DNA from: Salipiger aestuarii
GTDB lineage: Bacteria > Pseudomonadota > Alphaproteobacteria > Rhodobacterales > Rhodobacteraceae
Length of the DNA: 38,198 bases
Assembly: GCF_003259905.1 (NCBI RefSeq)
Contig: NZ_QLMG01000042.1
Location: 1 to 38,198, forward strand
Direction of reading: 5' to 3'
Shown here: positions 6,700 to 15,838 of the stretch, one piece after another
Layout of the letters: the number at the start of each line of letters is the position of its first letter
How positions within the stretch are numbered: position 1 is the stretch's first letter
The notes under the pieces: model-generated
What the model was told of the DNA's origin: nothing
The model's input: the letters and a program-made list of their open reading frames with translations, nothing else
Databases searched by the model: none
Program-made: the position numbers and the translations under genes

Positions 6700-8210
6700 T
6701 CTGCCGCGCCCTTCATCGCGCCGAATTCCTCGGGGAACAGCCGCAGCGCCGACATCACCGGATAGGGCGTCAACCCGCCAAGCGCGCAAAGCGATCCATC
6801 GGTCATGGTTTCGCAAAGATCGGTCAGCAGCGCGACCGCCGCCCCGTCTCCGGCGGCGATCCGGTCCAGCGTTTCCACCCCGCGCACCGCGCCGATGCGG
6901 CACGGCGTGCATTTGCCGCAGCTTTCCATCGCGCAGAATTCCATTGCGAACCGCGCCATGCCCGGCATGTCGGCGGTGTCGTCGAACACCACCAGCCCGG
7001 CATGACCGATCAGCGCATCCTGACCGGAAAATTCCTCGTACCCAAAGGGCGTGTCGAACTGATCAACTCCAAGATAGGCTCCCAGGGGGCCGCCCACCTG
7101 CACCGCCTTGACCGGCCGCCCCGTCGCGGTGCCCCCGGCCAGATCCTGCACGATCTCGCCCAGCGGCATCCCGAATGCCGTTTCGAACAGCCCGCCGCGC
7201 GCCACGTTCCCGGCGATCTGCAAGGGGATCGTGCCCTTGGACCGGCCCAGCCCGAAATCGGCATAACAGGCCGCGCCCTTTTCAAAGATCACCGGTACCG
7301 TCGCCAGCGAGATCACGTTGTTCACCACGGTCGGCCTGCCGAACGCGCCCTCAAGCGCTGGCAGCGGAGGTTTCGCCCGCACCACGCCGCGTTTGCCTTC
7401 CAGCGAGTTCAGCAGCGATGTTTCTTCGCCGCAGACATAGGCCCCGGCGCCCACGCGCACCTCAAGTTCAAAGGCGCGCCCCGATCCCATCACATCCGGC
7501 CCGATCACACCCGCCTTGCGGGCAATCGCAATCGCGCGGCGCATCACCGCCACCGCATCCGGGTATTCGGACCGGGTGTAGATGTATCCCTGTACCGCGC
7601 CGCAGCCAATCCCGGCGATGGCCATGCCTTCGATCAGGCAAAACGGATCGCCTTCCATGATCATCCGGTCGGCAAAGGTGCCGCTGTCGCCCTCGTCGGC
7701 ATTGCAGACGATGTATTTGCGATCGGCGCGCGCCAGCCGCACCGTGTCCCACTTGATGCCGGTCGGGAAGCCGGCCCCGCCGCGCCCGCGCAGGCCCGAC
7801 AGCTTGACCTCGTCGATGATGGCGTCCTGGTCCATGCCGATGGCGCGGCGCAGACCGGCAAGCCCGCCATGGGCCTCGTATTCGGGCAGCGACAGCGGGT
7901 CGATCACGCCGCAGCGTTGAAAGGTCAGGCGGGTCTGGCGCTTCATCCAGTCCAGGTCCTCGACCAGCCCCAGCGACGGGCCGCCGTCAAAGATCGCCGC
8001 CACGCCGCCCGCATCCATCGGGCCATAACCGATGCGGCCCGCGTCGGTTTCCACTTCGACCAGAGGTTCCAGCCAGATCATCCCGCGCGAGCCGTTGCGT
8101 GCGATGTCGACCGTGACGCCGCGCCTTGCCGCTTCGGCGCGGATCGCCGCCACCACGTCTTCGGCACCCAGCGCCCTGGCGGCGCTGTCCATGGGAACCC
8201 AGATCCTCAT
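6696..8210 (-). CDS. fdsB: Formate dehydrogenase beta subunit (NADH/FMN-binding)
   Basis: A protein of 504 residues, homologous to NuoF. It takes electrons from FdsA and FdsG to FMN and reduces NAD+. A thioredoxin-like N-terminus lacking the cluster cysteines covers about 1-100. The NADH/FMN sites follow: GRGGAGFPTG (about 142-151), CNADEGDSGTF (169-179) and AGAYVCGEETSLL. The C-terminal ESCGKCTPCR holds the [4Fe-4S] cluster. The start at 8210 overlaps the fdsG stop (ATGA), and upstream in-frame codons belong to a shadow of fdsG. Order and coupling match a FdsGBA complex. Confidence 0.96.
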   Translation of the reverse strand: MRIWVPMDSAARALGAEDVVAAIRAEAARRGVTVDIARNGSRGMIWLEPLVEVETDAGRIGYGPMDAGGVAAIFDGGPSLGLVEDLDWMKRQTRLTFQRCGVIDPLSLPEYEAHGGLAGLRRAIGMDQDAIIDEVKLSGLRGRGGAGFPTGIKWDTVRLARADRKYIVCNADEGDSGTFADRMIMEGDPFCLIEGMAIAGIGCGAVQGYIYTRSEYPDAVAVMRRAIAIARKAGVIGPDVMGSGRAFELEVRVGAGAYVCGEETSLLNSLEGKRGVVRAKPPLPALEGAFGRPTVVNNVISLATVPVIFEKGAACYADFGLGRSKGTIPLQIAGNVARGGLFETAFGMPLGEIVQDLAGGTATGRPVKAVQVGGPLGAYLGVDQFDTPFGYEEFSGQDALIGHAGLVVFDDTADMPGMARFAMEFCAMESCGKCTPCRIGAVRGVETLDRIAAGDGAAVALLTDLCETMTDGSLCALGGLTPYPVMSALRLFPEEFGAMKGAAE

Positions 8211-8674
8211 GCGGCGCCTTCCATGGCCCGTTCCAGCCGGGGCACATTCGCCCGCGCGATCAGCGTGTCGCCCACCATCGCGGCGGGGGCGCAGGCGCAC
8301 AGGCCCAGGCAGTACACCGCCTCGACCGTCACGGCGCCGTCGGCGGTGGTGTCGCCCCAATCCAGCCCCAGCTTGTCCAGCACCGCCGCTGACAGCGCGC
8401 TGCCCCCCATCGACTGGCAGGCCTCGGCGCGGCAGATCCTGACCACCAGCTTGCCGGCGGGGGTCTTGCGGAAATCGTGGTAGAACGACATCACCCCGTG
8501 GACCTCGGCCACCGTCAGGTTCAGACGGCCGGCAATCAGCGGCAGGGCGGATTCGGGCACGAAGCCACAGGCGTCCTGAATGGCGTGAAAGATCGGCAGC
8601 AAGGGCCCTTCGAGATGCATCTGCGTCTCGATCAGGGTCGTGATGTCGTCTGCGGTGGGGTCCGAGTGGCGCAT
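8207..8674 (-). CDS. fdsG: Formate dehydrogenase gamma subunit (NuoE-like)
   Basis: A protein of 155 residues with the NuoE/thioredoxin-like [2Fe-2S] fold. Cluster ligands C81 and C86 (CRAEAC) and C122 and C126 (CLGLC) are all present, as is EVHGVMSFYHDF in the helical N-terminal part. It works with FdsB in passing electrons to FMN/NAD+. It is the first gene of the operon. The ATG at 8674 is preferred, with AAGGGAG upstream; an in-frame ATG at 8728 would add 18 residues not expected in the family. Confidence 0.95.
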   Translation of the reverse strand: MRHSDPTADDITTLIETQMHLEGPLLPIFHAIQDACGFVPESALPLIAGRLNLTVAEVHGVMSFYHDFRKTPAGKLVVRICRAEACQSMGGSALSAAVLDKLGLDWGDTTADGAVTVEAVYCLGLCACAPAAMVGDTLIARANVPRLERAMEGAA

Positions 8675-8730
8675 TCGGGCGGCTTCTCCCTTGGGGTTGC
8701 CTAGATGTGCCCGAGGAGCGACAGGCAATT

Positions 8731-8770
8731 CAATATCGTTCTTCCGTCAGCCGATAGCGTTTTTCTATCG
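8731..8770 (-). promoter_or_regulatory. Candidate LysR-type operator of the fds operon
   Basis: CGATAG (8752-8757) and CTATCG (8765-8770) form an inverted repeat with 7 bases between, overlapping the lysR stop codon. A further related half-site ATATCGTT lies at 8733-8740, closer to fdsG. The same CTATC/GATAG words recur upstream of lysR (9665-9689). Sites shared between a LysR gene and the adjacent operon are what this regulator class normally uses. Binding is inference. Confidence 0.5.
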
Positions 8771-9658
8771 TTTCGGCGCTGCCTCCAATCCCTCGGCGGC
8801 GGACAGGATCGCCTGCAACACAGGGGTGTAGGGTTCTTGATGCGGGGCGATCAGGCCCACCGCAGGGGCGCTGCCCTGTTCCGGCAGGGGCACCATCGCC
8901 AGCGGTTTGCCATCGCACAGGAACCCGGCAAGATCGCCTGGCAGGATCGTCACCCAGTCGCCGTGCAGCACATTGGCCACCAGCACCACCGTCGAATTCG
9001 ATTCGATCAGCGCGGCGGGGTCGACGCCGGCCTCCATGAAGTGACGGTTGATGATGCGCCGGTTCTGCATTTCGGGCGTCAGCAGGCACAGCCGCGCCTG
9101 CCCAAGCGAGTCCCATCCGACCGGCCCGCCCTGCACAAAGGCGTGGTCGGGACGGCACACCAGCGTATAGCTTTCGCGATACAGCGGGCGGGTGGCGACG
9201 CGGCCCAGCGGTTCCTGATCCAGATAGGTCAGCCCGGCGTCGATTTCGAGATCGTCCAGCATCGTCAGGATTTCGGTCGAAGCGCGCGACAGGATCGTGA
9301 AGCTGACATTGGGGTGCTCTTGTGCAAACCAGGTCACCAGCCGGGACGCCCATGTCAGCGCTGTCGGGATCACCGCAAGCCGCAAATGCCCTGCAAGACC
9401 TTCGTGTGAGGCGCGCATTTCGTCGCGCAAGCGCCGGGTGTCGGCAACGATCTGGCGGGCGCGGATCAGGGCGCGCTGGCCTTCGGGCGTGAGCCCGCCA
9501 AAGCGCGAACCGCGGATCACCAGCTTGACGCCAAGCTGTTTCTCAAGCTGGCGAATGCCGGTGGACAGCGTCGGTTGGGTGATCCCAAGCGTTTCCGCCG
9601 CACGGCCAAAATGCCGTTCGCGGGCAAGGGCGATCAGCATTTCCAGCTTGGCGATCAT
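8765..9658 (-). CDS. LysR-family regulator, probable regulator of the fds operon
   Basis: A protein of 297 residues. The N-terminal helix-turn-helix covers about 1-60, with FGRAAETLGITQPTLSTGIR, the classic LysR recognition region. A periplasmic-binding-like effector domain follows (about 90-290). It lies 90 bases upstream of fdsG on the same strand. Formate dehydrogenase operons of this type are often preceded by a LysR gene, so control of fds in response to formate or molybdate status is likely but inferred. Repeated CTATC/GATAG elements flank the gene on both sides. Confidence 0.92.
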   Translation of the reverse strand: MIAKLEMLIALARERHFGRAAETLGITQPTLSTGIRQLEKQLGVKLVIRGSRFGGLTPEGQRALIRARQIVADTRRLRDEMRASHEGLAGHLRLAVIPTALTWASRLVTWFAQEHPNVSFTILSRASTEILTMLDDLEIDAGLTYLDQEPLGRVATRPLYRESYTLVCRPDHAFVQGGPVGWDSLGQARLCLLTPEMQNRRIINRHFMEAGVDPAALIESNSTVVLVANVLHGDWVTILPGDLAGFLCDGKPLAMVPLPEQGSAPAVGLIAPHQEPYTPVLQAILSAAEGLEAAPKR

Positions 9659-9664
9659 GAATGT

Positions 9665-9689
9665 CTATCAACTGCGACCATAACGATAG
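9665..9689 (-). promoter_or_regulatory. Candidate autoregulatory site upstream of lysR
   Basis: CTATC (9665-9669) and GATAG (9685-9689) form an inverted repeat, with 15 bases between, starting 7 bases upstream of the lysR start. The half-site CTATCGTT read on the minus strand resembles the arms upstream of fdsG. Overlap with the start region would suit negative autoregulation, which is usual for LysR genes. Confidence 0.45.
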
Positions 9690-9776
9690 GTAAGCCGGAT
9701 TGATCGCGCGCCGCAAGCCGCCGGCGGCCGGTAACTGACGCGGCTGTGATGACACCCTCGGGATGTTTCCGCTCTC

Positions 9777-9793
9777 GGATTATTGAATAATCC
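9777..9793. promoter_or_regulatory. 17-bp perfect palindrome in the lysR-mrp intergenic region
   Basis: GGATTATT, central G, AATAATCC. It is AT-rich in a GC-rich neighbourhood, about 92 bases upstream of the mrpA start and 119 upstream of lysR. The form suggests an operator for a dimeric repressor, more likely serving mrp by position. No regulator can be named. Confidence 0.5.
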
Positions 9794-9884
9794 TGAAGAG
9801 ACCTTACTCTTTTCGACAACTGATCGCGCAAGCGTCCGCCATGAGGCCCCCAGAAGGTCCGGACGGAAAAAAAGGGTTACAGGG

Positions 9885-12770
9885 ATGGTATCTTTCAGCG
9901 GACTTCTGCCCGTCATGGTTCTGCTGCCGTTCATCGGAGCATTGATGCCAGGGCTGATGATCCGCGCGGGCCGCAATGCCTGCGCCACGTTTACCGCCGT
10001 TCCGACGATCCTGGCATTGGTGTTTCTGGGCTCGATGGCGCCTGACGTCTGGAACGGCGGCACGGTGATGTTCCGGTTCGACTGGGTGCCGTCGCTTGGG
10101 CTGGGCTGGAATTTCATGCTTGACGGGCTGGGCCTGCTGTTTGCGGGGATGATCCTTGGGGTCGGCCTGCTGATCATCCTGTATGCGCGGTTCTACCTGT
10201 CGCCTGATGACCCGATGGGGCAGTTCTATACGTTTCTGCTGCTGTTTCAGGGCGCGATGCTGGGCATCGTGGTGTCGGATAACATCCTGCTGCTGCTGGT
10301 GTTCTGGGAACTGACCTCGCTGTCGTCCTTCCTGCTGATCGGCTATTGGAAACACCTGCCCGAGGGGCGTCAGGGCGCGCGCATGGCGCTGACCGTGACC
10401 GGAGCGGGGGGGCTTGCGATGATCGCCGGCATGCTGATCCTGGGCCAGATCGCAGGCAGCTATGATCTTTCGGTGATCCTGCAACACGGGGATGAGATCC
10501 GCGCGTCCGACATGTACCTGCCCGCGCTGATCCTGATCCTGATCGGGGCCTTCACCAAATCGGCGCAGTTTCCGTTTCATTTCTGGCTGCCCCACGCAAT
10601 GGCCGCGCCGACGCCGGTGTCGGCCTATCTGCACAGCGCGACGATGGTCAAGGCGGGCATCTTTTTGATGGCGCGCATGTGGCCGGCGCTGGCGGGCACG
10701 CCGGAATGGTTCTGGATCGTCACGACCGTCGGCCTTGTCACCATGGTGCTGGGGGCGGTCATTGCGCTGTTCAAGGATGACCTGAAGGCGCTGCTGGCCT
10801 ATTCCACCGTCAGCCATCTGGGGCTGCTGACCATGCTGCTGGGCTTTGGCACCAAGATGGCGGCGGTGGTGGCGGTGTTCCATATCCTCAACCACCTGAC
10901 GTTCAAGGCGGCGCTGTTCATGAGCGCGGGCATCGTCGATCACGAAGCCCATACCCGCGACATCAAGCGATTGGGAGGGTTGGCCAAGCTGATGCCGGTC
11001 ACGGCGCTGATCGCGGTGACGGCGGCGTTGTCGATGGCGGGAATACCGCCGCTGAACGGCTTCATGTCCAAGGAATTGATGCTGGAAGAGGCCGCGCACA
11101 CTTACTGGTTTGGCGGCGACTGGCCGATCATCATCCTTGCCACCTTTGGCGCGCTGATGTCGGTGGCCTACAGCTTTCGGTTCATCGGGCATACGTTCCT
11201 TGGCCCGGTGCGCGACGATTATCCGCACCATCCGCACGACCCGCCGGCGGGGATGCTGATCTCGCCCGCGCTGCTGGCGCTGGCGGTGGTGGCGATCGGA
11301 CTTGCGCCGGGGCTGCTGGCCGAACCGCTGGTGCGGGTCGCGGGCGCGGCCGTCACCGGCGGAGAACTGCCCGATTTCCACCTCAAGCTCTGGCATGGCG
11401 TGACGCCCGCGCTTTACATGTCCGCCGTCGCTGTGCTGGGCGGATTCCTGGTGATGAAGGCGCACGGCCCGCTGGACAGGGTCTGGCTGGCGACGCCGCG
11501 TCCCCACGCCAAGGCGATGTTCGACCGGGCCGTCGCCGCCACCGCAGGCCTGTCGCAAACCGTGACCGAGGCTCTGCACAACGGGGCGATTTCGCGCTAC
11601 CTGGGCATCTTTACCGCGGCGACGGTGCTGCTGGGCTGGGTCGCCTGGCAAGGCGGCGGCGTGACGGCCCCGTCCCGCGACATGCTGCCGGTGCCGCCGC
11701 TGGTGGCAGTGGGGTTTGTTCTGCTGATGGTGGCCACCGGCGCAGTCGTGGTCATGCACCACACCCGGTTTCGCGCGCTGATCCTGGTCAGTGTCGTGGG
11801 CCTGATGGTCGCGTTCGGCTTTGTCTACCTGTCGGCCCCCGATCTGGCGATGACGCAGATCACCGTCGATACGGTGACCACGCTTCTGCTGCTGATCGCG
11901 CTGCATTTCCTGCCAAAGGAAACCCCGGCCGAAAGCGCGGTTTTCCTGCGCGTCCGCGACGGGATCATCGCGCTGGCCGCGGGGGCGGGGGTGGCGTTTC
12001 TGGCCTATACCTTCCTGCTGCGCGACGTGTCGACGATCAGTGCCTATCATCTGGCCAACAGCTACAAGGGCGGCGGCGGCGACAACGTGGTCAACGTGAT
12101 CCTTGTCGATTTCCGCGGCTATGACACCTATGGCGAGATCATCGTGCTGGGCATCGCCGGGATCATCATGTTCGCCCTGATGGAGGGCTTGCTGACCGGC
12201 CCGTCCTCTCGCAAGCTGCGCAACTGGCGCTTCCCCGAGGACGTTTCGCGCGACCGCCACCCGCTGATGATGGTGGTCGTGACACGGATGATGATGCCGA
12301 TCGCCGTGCTGGTCGCGGTCTATATCTTTCTGCGGGGGCACAACATGCCGGGGGGCGGGTTCGTCGCCGGGCTGGTGTTCTCGATCGCGCTGCTCATGCA
12401 GTACATGGCGTCGGGCTTTGGCTGGACCATGGCGCGCAAGACCATCGAATACCACGCCATGATCGGCTTTGGCGTGGTCATCGCCGGGCTGACCGGCATG
12501 GGGGCGTGGCTGGCTGGCGAACCGTTCCTGACCAGCGCCTTTGGCTATTTCCAGATCTGGCCGTTCGAGAAATTCGAACTGGCCACCGCGTCGCTGTTCG
12601 ATCTGGGGGTGTTCCTGACGGTACTGGGGGCGGTGATGCTGATGCTGTATTCGCTGTCGCGGCTGGCACGCTACGCGGGCGAAACGGTGAACGTCGAGCC
12701 GATGGACTACGACCCCTCTGCCCGGATCGCGGATGCACGGGCCGAAGACGAAAAAGGACTGGAGCGCTGA
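9885..12770 (+). CDS. mrpA: Mrp cation/H+ antiporter subunit A fused to B
   Basis: A protein of 961 residues, polytopic throughout. The first two thirds are a NuoL-like proton channel (for example HFWLPHAMAAPTPVSAYLHSA and FKDDLKALLAYSTVSHLGLL). An MrpA C-terminal region then contains TQITVDTVTTLLLLIAL. The last ~170 residues are an MrpB domain (VVTRMMMPIAVLV, GHNMPGGGFVAGL). This fused PhaAB-like arrangement explains the lack of a separate mrpB. The start at 9885 follows AGGG with 8 bases of spacing; an upstream in-frame ATG at 9783 lacks a site. It is the first gene of a six-gene operon for Na+(K+)/H+ exchange in the inner membrane. Confidence 0.95.
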   Translation: MVSFSGLLPVMVLLPFIGALMPGLMIRAGRNACATFTAVPTILALVFLGSMAPDVWNGGTVMFRFDWVPSLGLGWNFMLDGLGLLFAGMILGVGLLIILYARFYLSPDDPMGQFYTFLLLFQGAMLGIVVSDNILLLLVFWELTSLSSFLLIGYWKHLPEGRQGARMALTVTGAGGLAMIAGMLILGQIAGSYDLSVILQHGDEIRASDMYLPALILILIGAFTKSAQFPFHFWLPHAMAAPTPVSAYLHSATMVKAGIFLMARMWPALAGTPEWFWIVTTVGLVTMVLGAVIALFKDDLKALLAYSTVSHLGLLTMLLGFGTKMAAVVAVFHILNHLTFKAALFMSAGIVDHEAHTRDIKRLGGLAKLMPVTALIAVTAALSMAGIPPLNGFMSKELMLEEAAHTYWFGGDWPIIILATFGALMSVAYSFRFIGHTFLGPVRDDYPHHPHDPPAGMLISPALLALAVVAIGLAPGLLAEPLVRVAGAAVTGGELPDFHLKLWHGVTPALYMSAVAVLGGFLVMKAHGPLDRVWLATPRPHAKAMFDRAVAATAGLSQTVTEALHNGAISRYLGIFTAATVLLGWVAWQGGGVTAPSRDMLPVPPLVAVGFVLLMVATGAVVVMHHTRFRALILVSVVGLMVAFGFVYLSAPDLAMTQITVDTVTTLLLLIALHFLPKETPAESAVFLRVRDGIIALAAGAGVAFLAYTFLLRDVSTISAYHLANSYKGGGGDNVVNVILVDFRGYDTYGEIIVLGIAGIIMFALMEGLLTGPSSRKLRNWRFPEDVSRDRHPLMMVVVTRMMMPIAVLVAVYIFLRGHNMPGGGFVAGLVFSIALLMQYMASGFGWTMARKTIEYHAMIGFGVVIAGLTGMGAWLAGEPFLTSAFGYFQIWPFEKFELATASLFDLGVFLTVLGAVMLMLYSLSRLARYAGETVNVEPMDYDPSARIADARAEDEKGLER

Positions 12771-12771
12771 C

Positions 12772-13110
12772 ATGGAACTGATCGTTGCCGTTTCCATCGG
12801 CGCTCTGACCGCAGCCGGCATCTACCTCATGCTGCGTTTGCGGGTGTTTCCGGTCATCATGGGGCTGACCCTGCTGTCCTACGCGACAAACGTGTTCGTC
12901 TTTGCCAGCGGACGGCTGGCCGTCGGGGCGCCACCCGTTCTGATGGACGGGGTCGAGATATATTCCGACCCGCTGCCACAGGCCCTTGTGCTGACCGCTA
13001 TCGTGATCTCGTTCGGGATGACGGCGGTGCTGGTGCTGGTGGCGCTGGGCGCCACGGTCGAAGGCGGATCCGACAAGGTCAATGCGCCCCGCAAGGAGGC
13101 CGAGAAGTGA
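12772..13110 (+). CDS. mrpC: Mrp antiporter subunit C (NuoK-like)
   Basis: A small membrane protein of 112 residues with three hydrophobic segments. It resembles NuoK: RVFPVIMGLTLLSYATNVFVF, then DPLPQALVLTAIVI, the family signature. It forms part of the membrane core of the Mrp complex. The ATG lies one base after the mrpA stop; an earlier in-frame ATG at 12733 lies inside mrpA and is rejected. Confidence 0.94.
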   Translation: MELIVAVSIGALTAAGIYLMLRLRVFPVIMGLTLLSYATNVFVFASGRLAVGAPPVLMDGVEIYSDPLPQALVLTAIVISFGMTAVLVLVALGATVEGGSDKVNAPRKEAEK

Positions 13111-14669
13111 ACCACTGGATCCTTGCCCCCGTCGTGCTGCCCGCCATGGTGGCGCCGATGCTGGCCTACGTCATGCGCCACGACGTGGTGCTGCAACGGG
13201 TGGTGTCCATCGCCGCATCGGCGGTGCTGGCCGCCATTGCGCTTGGGCTGTTCACCATCGCGGCGGACGGCACGGTGCATGTCTATCGGCTGGGGGACTG
13301 GCCTGCGCCCTTTGGCATCGTGCTGGTGCTGGATCGGCTGTCGGCGTTGCTGATCCTGCTGACAGCCGTGCTGGGAGGGGTCGTGCTGGTTCATGCCTCG
13401 GCCACCGGCTGGGACCGCAAGGGGCGGCATTTCCACGCGCTGATGCAATTTCAGCTGATGGGCATCTGCGGCGCGTTCCTCACCGGGGATGCGTTCAACC
13501 TGTTCGTGCTGTTCGAAATCCTGCTGATCGCGTCCTATGGTCTGGCGGTCCACGGAGGGGGCAAGGCCCGGCTGAAGGCGGGTCTGCAATATGTCATCAT
13601 GAACCTTGCCGGATCGGCGCTGTTCCTGATCGCGCTGGGCACGGTTTATGCCTCGACCGGGACGCTGAACATCGCGGATCTGTCCCAGAAGGTGCGTGAG
13701 ATTCCGCTGGAAGACGCCGCGCTGGTGCGCGTGGCCGCCATGCTGATGATGATCGTCTTCGCGGTCAAGGCGGCGCTGTTTCCGATGCAGTTCTGGCTTC
13801 CTGGCACCTATGCGCAGTCGCCCGCGCCGGTCGCGGCGCTCTTCGCCATCATGACCAAGGTCGGTGCCTACGCGATCCTGCGGATGCACACGATGGTTTT
13901 CGGCCCCGATGCGGACGCCATCGGCACCCTGTCCGGCGACTGGCTGATGCCGGCCGCGATGATTACCGTCGCCGTCGGGGCGTTGGGGGTGATGGGCGCG
14001 CGGCGGCTTGCGCCGCTGGTGGCCTTTGCCACGCTGGGCTCGACCGCGACGCTGATGCTTGCTGTGGCGGGTTTCGCGCCCGATGCTACGGGCGCGGCGC
14101 TGTACTATCTTGTGCATTCGACGCTGGCGGCGGCGACGCTGTTCCTGGTGATCGACCTGGTCCTGACGCGCCGCGCCGGGGACGAGTTGAGCGCGCAGCC
14201 CGCCACGGCGCAGAACGGCCTGCTCGCGGCGCTGTTCTTTGGCGCGGCGATCGCGGTGGCGGGGATGCCGCCGCTCAGCGGATTTCTGGGCAAGCTGCTG
14301 GTGCTGGACGCGCTGGGGAATCACCCGCTCGCGGCGTGGATCTGGGCCCTGGTGCTGGGGGGATCGCTTTTGACCATCGTGGGCTTTGCGCGGGCGGGCA
14401 GCGTGCTGTTCTGGAAATCCACCACGCCGGGGCTGGCGCTACCAGACGATCCGGCCCCCGAAGACCCCGCCCCCGCCCCCGTTACGCCTGCCCAGGCGGC
14501 CCCCGCCATCGCCACGCTTGCCGCGCTGGGGCTGCTGACGGTCTTTGCAGGGCCGCTGATGCGGTATACTCAGGCGACGGCGGCGCAGCTGTATGATCCT
14601 GCGCCCTATGTGAACGCGGTGCTGGTCGATCAGCCAGGCACCAAGGACCTGCCGGAAGAGGATCACTAA
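13107..14669 (+). CDS. mrpD: Mrp antiporter subunit D (NuoM/N-like)
   Basis: A protein of 520 residues with about 14 predicted membrane helices, homologous to proton-pumping complex I subunits. Notable are FNLFVLFEILLIASYGL with the key Glu in helix 5, FPMQFWLPGTYAQSPAPVAAL, and AGMPPLSGFLGKL. The start is a GTG overlapping the mrpC stop by 3 bases (GTGA), with AAGGAGG upstream. It probably provides one of the ion paths of the antiporter. Confidence 0.95.
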   Translation: MNHWILAPVVLPAMVAPMLAYVMRHDVVLQRVVSIAASAVLAAIALGLFTIAADGTVHVYRLGDWPAPFGIVLVLDRLSALLILLTAVLGGVVLVHASATGWDRKGRHFHALMQFQLMGICGAFLTGDAFNLFVLFEILLIASYGLAVHGGGKARLKAGLQYVIMNLAGSALFLIALGTVYASTGTLNIADLSQKVREIPLEDAALVRVAAMLMMIVFAVKAALFPMQFWLPGTYAQSPAPVAALFAIMTKVGAYAILRMHTMVFGPDADAIGTLSGDWLMPAAMITVAVGALGVMGARRLAPLVAFATLGSTATLMLAVAGFAPDATGAALYYLVHSTLAAATLFLVIDLVLTRRAGDELSAQPATAQNGLLAALFFGAAIAVAGMPPLSGFLGKLLVLDALGNHPLAAWIWALVLGGSLLTIVGFARAGSVLFWKSTTPGLALPDDPAPEDPAPAPVTPAQAAPAIATLAALGLLTVFAGPLMRYTQATAAQLYDPAPYVNAVLVDQPGTKDLPEEDH

Positions 14670-14672
14670 GTC

Positions 14673-15164
14673 ATGCTGCGCCGAGCCCTGCCGCACCCGT
14701 TGCTGACCCTGATCCTGACCATCGTCTGGATGATGCTGGTCAACAAGGTCACGCTCGGGCACCTGTTTCTTGGTGTGGTTCTGGGGGTCGTGATTCCAGG
14801 CTTGACCGCGCCCTACTGGCCCAATCGCCCCAAACTTGGCAGGCCGCTGAAAATGGCGGAATACGCCACCATCGTATTGTGGGACATCATCCGTGCCAAC
14901 GTGACGGTCGCGCGAATCGTGCTGTTCAAGCCGGTGGTCGACATCCATTCGCAGTGGGTCGCGCTGCCGCTGGATCTGACCTCGCCCGAGGCGATCACCG
15001 CGTTGGCGGGAACCATCACCATGACGCCGGGCACGGTATCGGCCACGCTCAGTTCGGACGGGGGGGCGTTGCTGATCCATTGCCTTCACAATGACGACCC
15101 CGACGCGGTCTGTCGCGAGATCAAGCACCGCTATGAACGCCGGCTCAAGGAGATTTTCGAATGA
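14673..15164 (+). CDS. mrpE: Mrp antiporter subunit E
   Basis: A protein of 163 residues with N-terminal membrane helices. The later region ALAGTITMTPGTVSATL plus VHCL-like LLIHCLHNDD is characteristic of MnhE/MrpE. The length is normal. The ATG follows the mrpD stop after 3 bases; its stop overlaps the mrpF ATG by 4 bases. Confidence 0.94.
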   Translation: MLRRALPHPLLTLILTIVWMMLVNKVTLGHLFLGVVLGVVIPGLTAPYWPNRPKLGRPLKMAEYATIVLWDIIRANVTVARIVLFKPVVDIHSQWVALPLDLTSPEAITALAGTITMTPGTVSATLSSDGGALLIHCLHNDDPDAVCREIKHRYERRLKEIFE

Positions 15165-15430
15165 TCACCTACGCGCTGATCTTTGCCATGGCCTGCTATG
15201 GCTTCGGCCTGCTCGCAACGCTGTGGAAGCTGGTCACCGGCCCGCAGGCCGCCGACCGGATCATGGCGCTGGATACCATGGTCATCAACTTCATCGCATT
15301 GATGGTGCTGTACGGGGTCTGGCAGGGCACGCCGATCTATTTCGAGGCTTCGATGCTGATCGCCATGGTCGGATTTGTCTCTACCGTCGCCTTCTGCCGC
15401 TTCGTGCTGCGCGGCAACATCATCGAGTAA
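15161..15430 (+). CDS. mrpF: Mrp antiporter subunit F
   Basis: A protein of 89 residues with three membrane helices. The motif GPQAADRIMALDTMVIN is diagnostic of MrpF/MnhF. It is needed for a complete Mrp complex. It is coupled to mrpE by an ATGA overlap. Confidence 0.94.
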   Translation: MITYALIFAMACYGFGLLATLWKLVTGPQAADRIMALDTMVINFIALMVLYGVWQGTPIYFEASMLIAMVGFVSTVAFCRFVLRGNIIE

Positions 15431-15441
15431 CGGAGCATCGC

Positions 15442-15828
15442 ATGTACCAGTCCCCGGGTCTTTTGGCCGAGATCGTGATTTCGCTGTTTCTCGTGATCGG
15501 CGGGCTGTTCGGCCTTGTCGGGGCGATCGGACTGCTGAAGCTGAAGGATACCATGCAGCGGCTGCACGCGCCGACCAAGGCCACGACCCTCGGCGTCGGC
15601 GGATGCCTGATCGGCTCGATGCTGTACTATCTGCTGATCGACGGACGGGTGTCGTTTCATGAGCTGCTGATCGCGCTGTTCCTGTTCCTGACCGCGCCGA
15701 TCACCGCGAATTTCATCGCCAAGACCTGGATGACGGCAAATCTGCGCAAGGAAGACCTGCCACCCTCGGGGCGCCCGCACGGCTGGGCGATCTACGACGA
15801 CCCACCCGGAGGAGACCCCAGGGACTAA
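15442..15828 (+). CDS. mrpG: Mrp antiporter subunit G
   Basis: A protein of 128 residues with three membrane helices. The family core is GAIGLLKLKDTMQRLHAPTKATTLG followed by FLTAPITANFIAK, as in MnhG/MrpG. The C-terminal tail is polar and runs to about residue 128. The ATG at 15442 follows CGGAG. It is the last gene of the operon and converges on sixA with 10 bases between stops; no clear terminator hairpin separates them. Confidence 0.94.
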   Translation: MYQSPGLLAEIVISLFLVIGGLFGLVGAIGLLKLKDTMQRLHAPTKATTLGVGGCLIGSMLYYLLIDGRVSFHELLIALFLFLTAPITANFIAKTWMTANLRKEDLPPSGRPHGWAIYDDPPGGDPRD

Positions 15829-15838
15829 GGCGGTCCGG

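Noticed and set aside
6543-8483. 646-codon open frame on the plus strand opposite fdsB
   Set aside because: It is a shadow of fdsB/fdsG; the conserved NADH and cluster motifs lie on the other strand.
9804-12821. 1005-codon open frame on the minus strand opposite mrpA
   Set aside because: It is antisense to a fully convincing membrane protein. It is rich in His, Gln and Arg with no domain, as expected from the complement of GC-rich codons.
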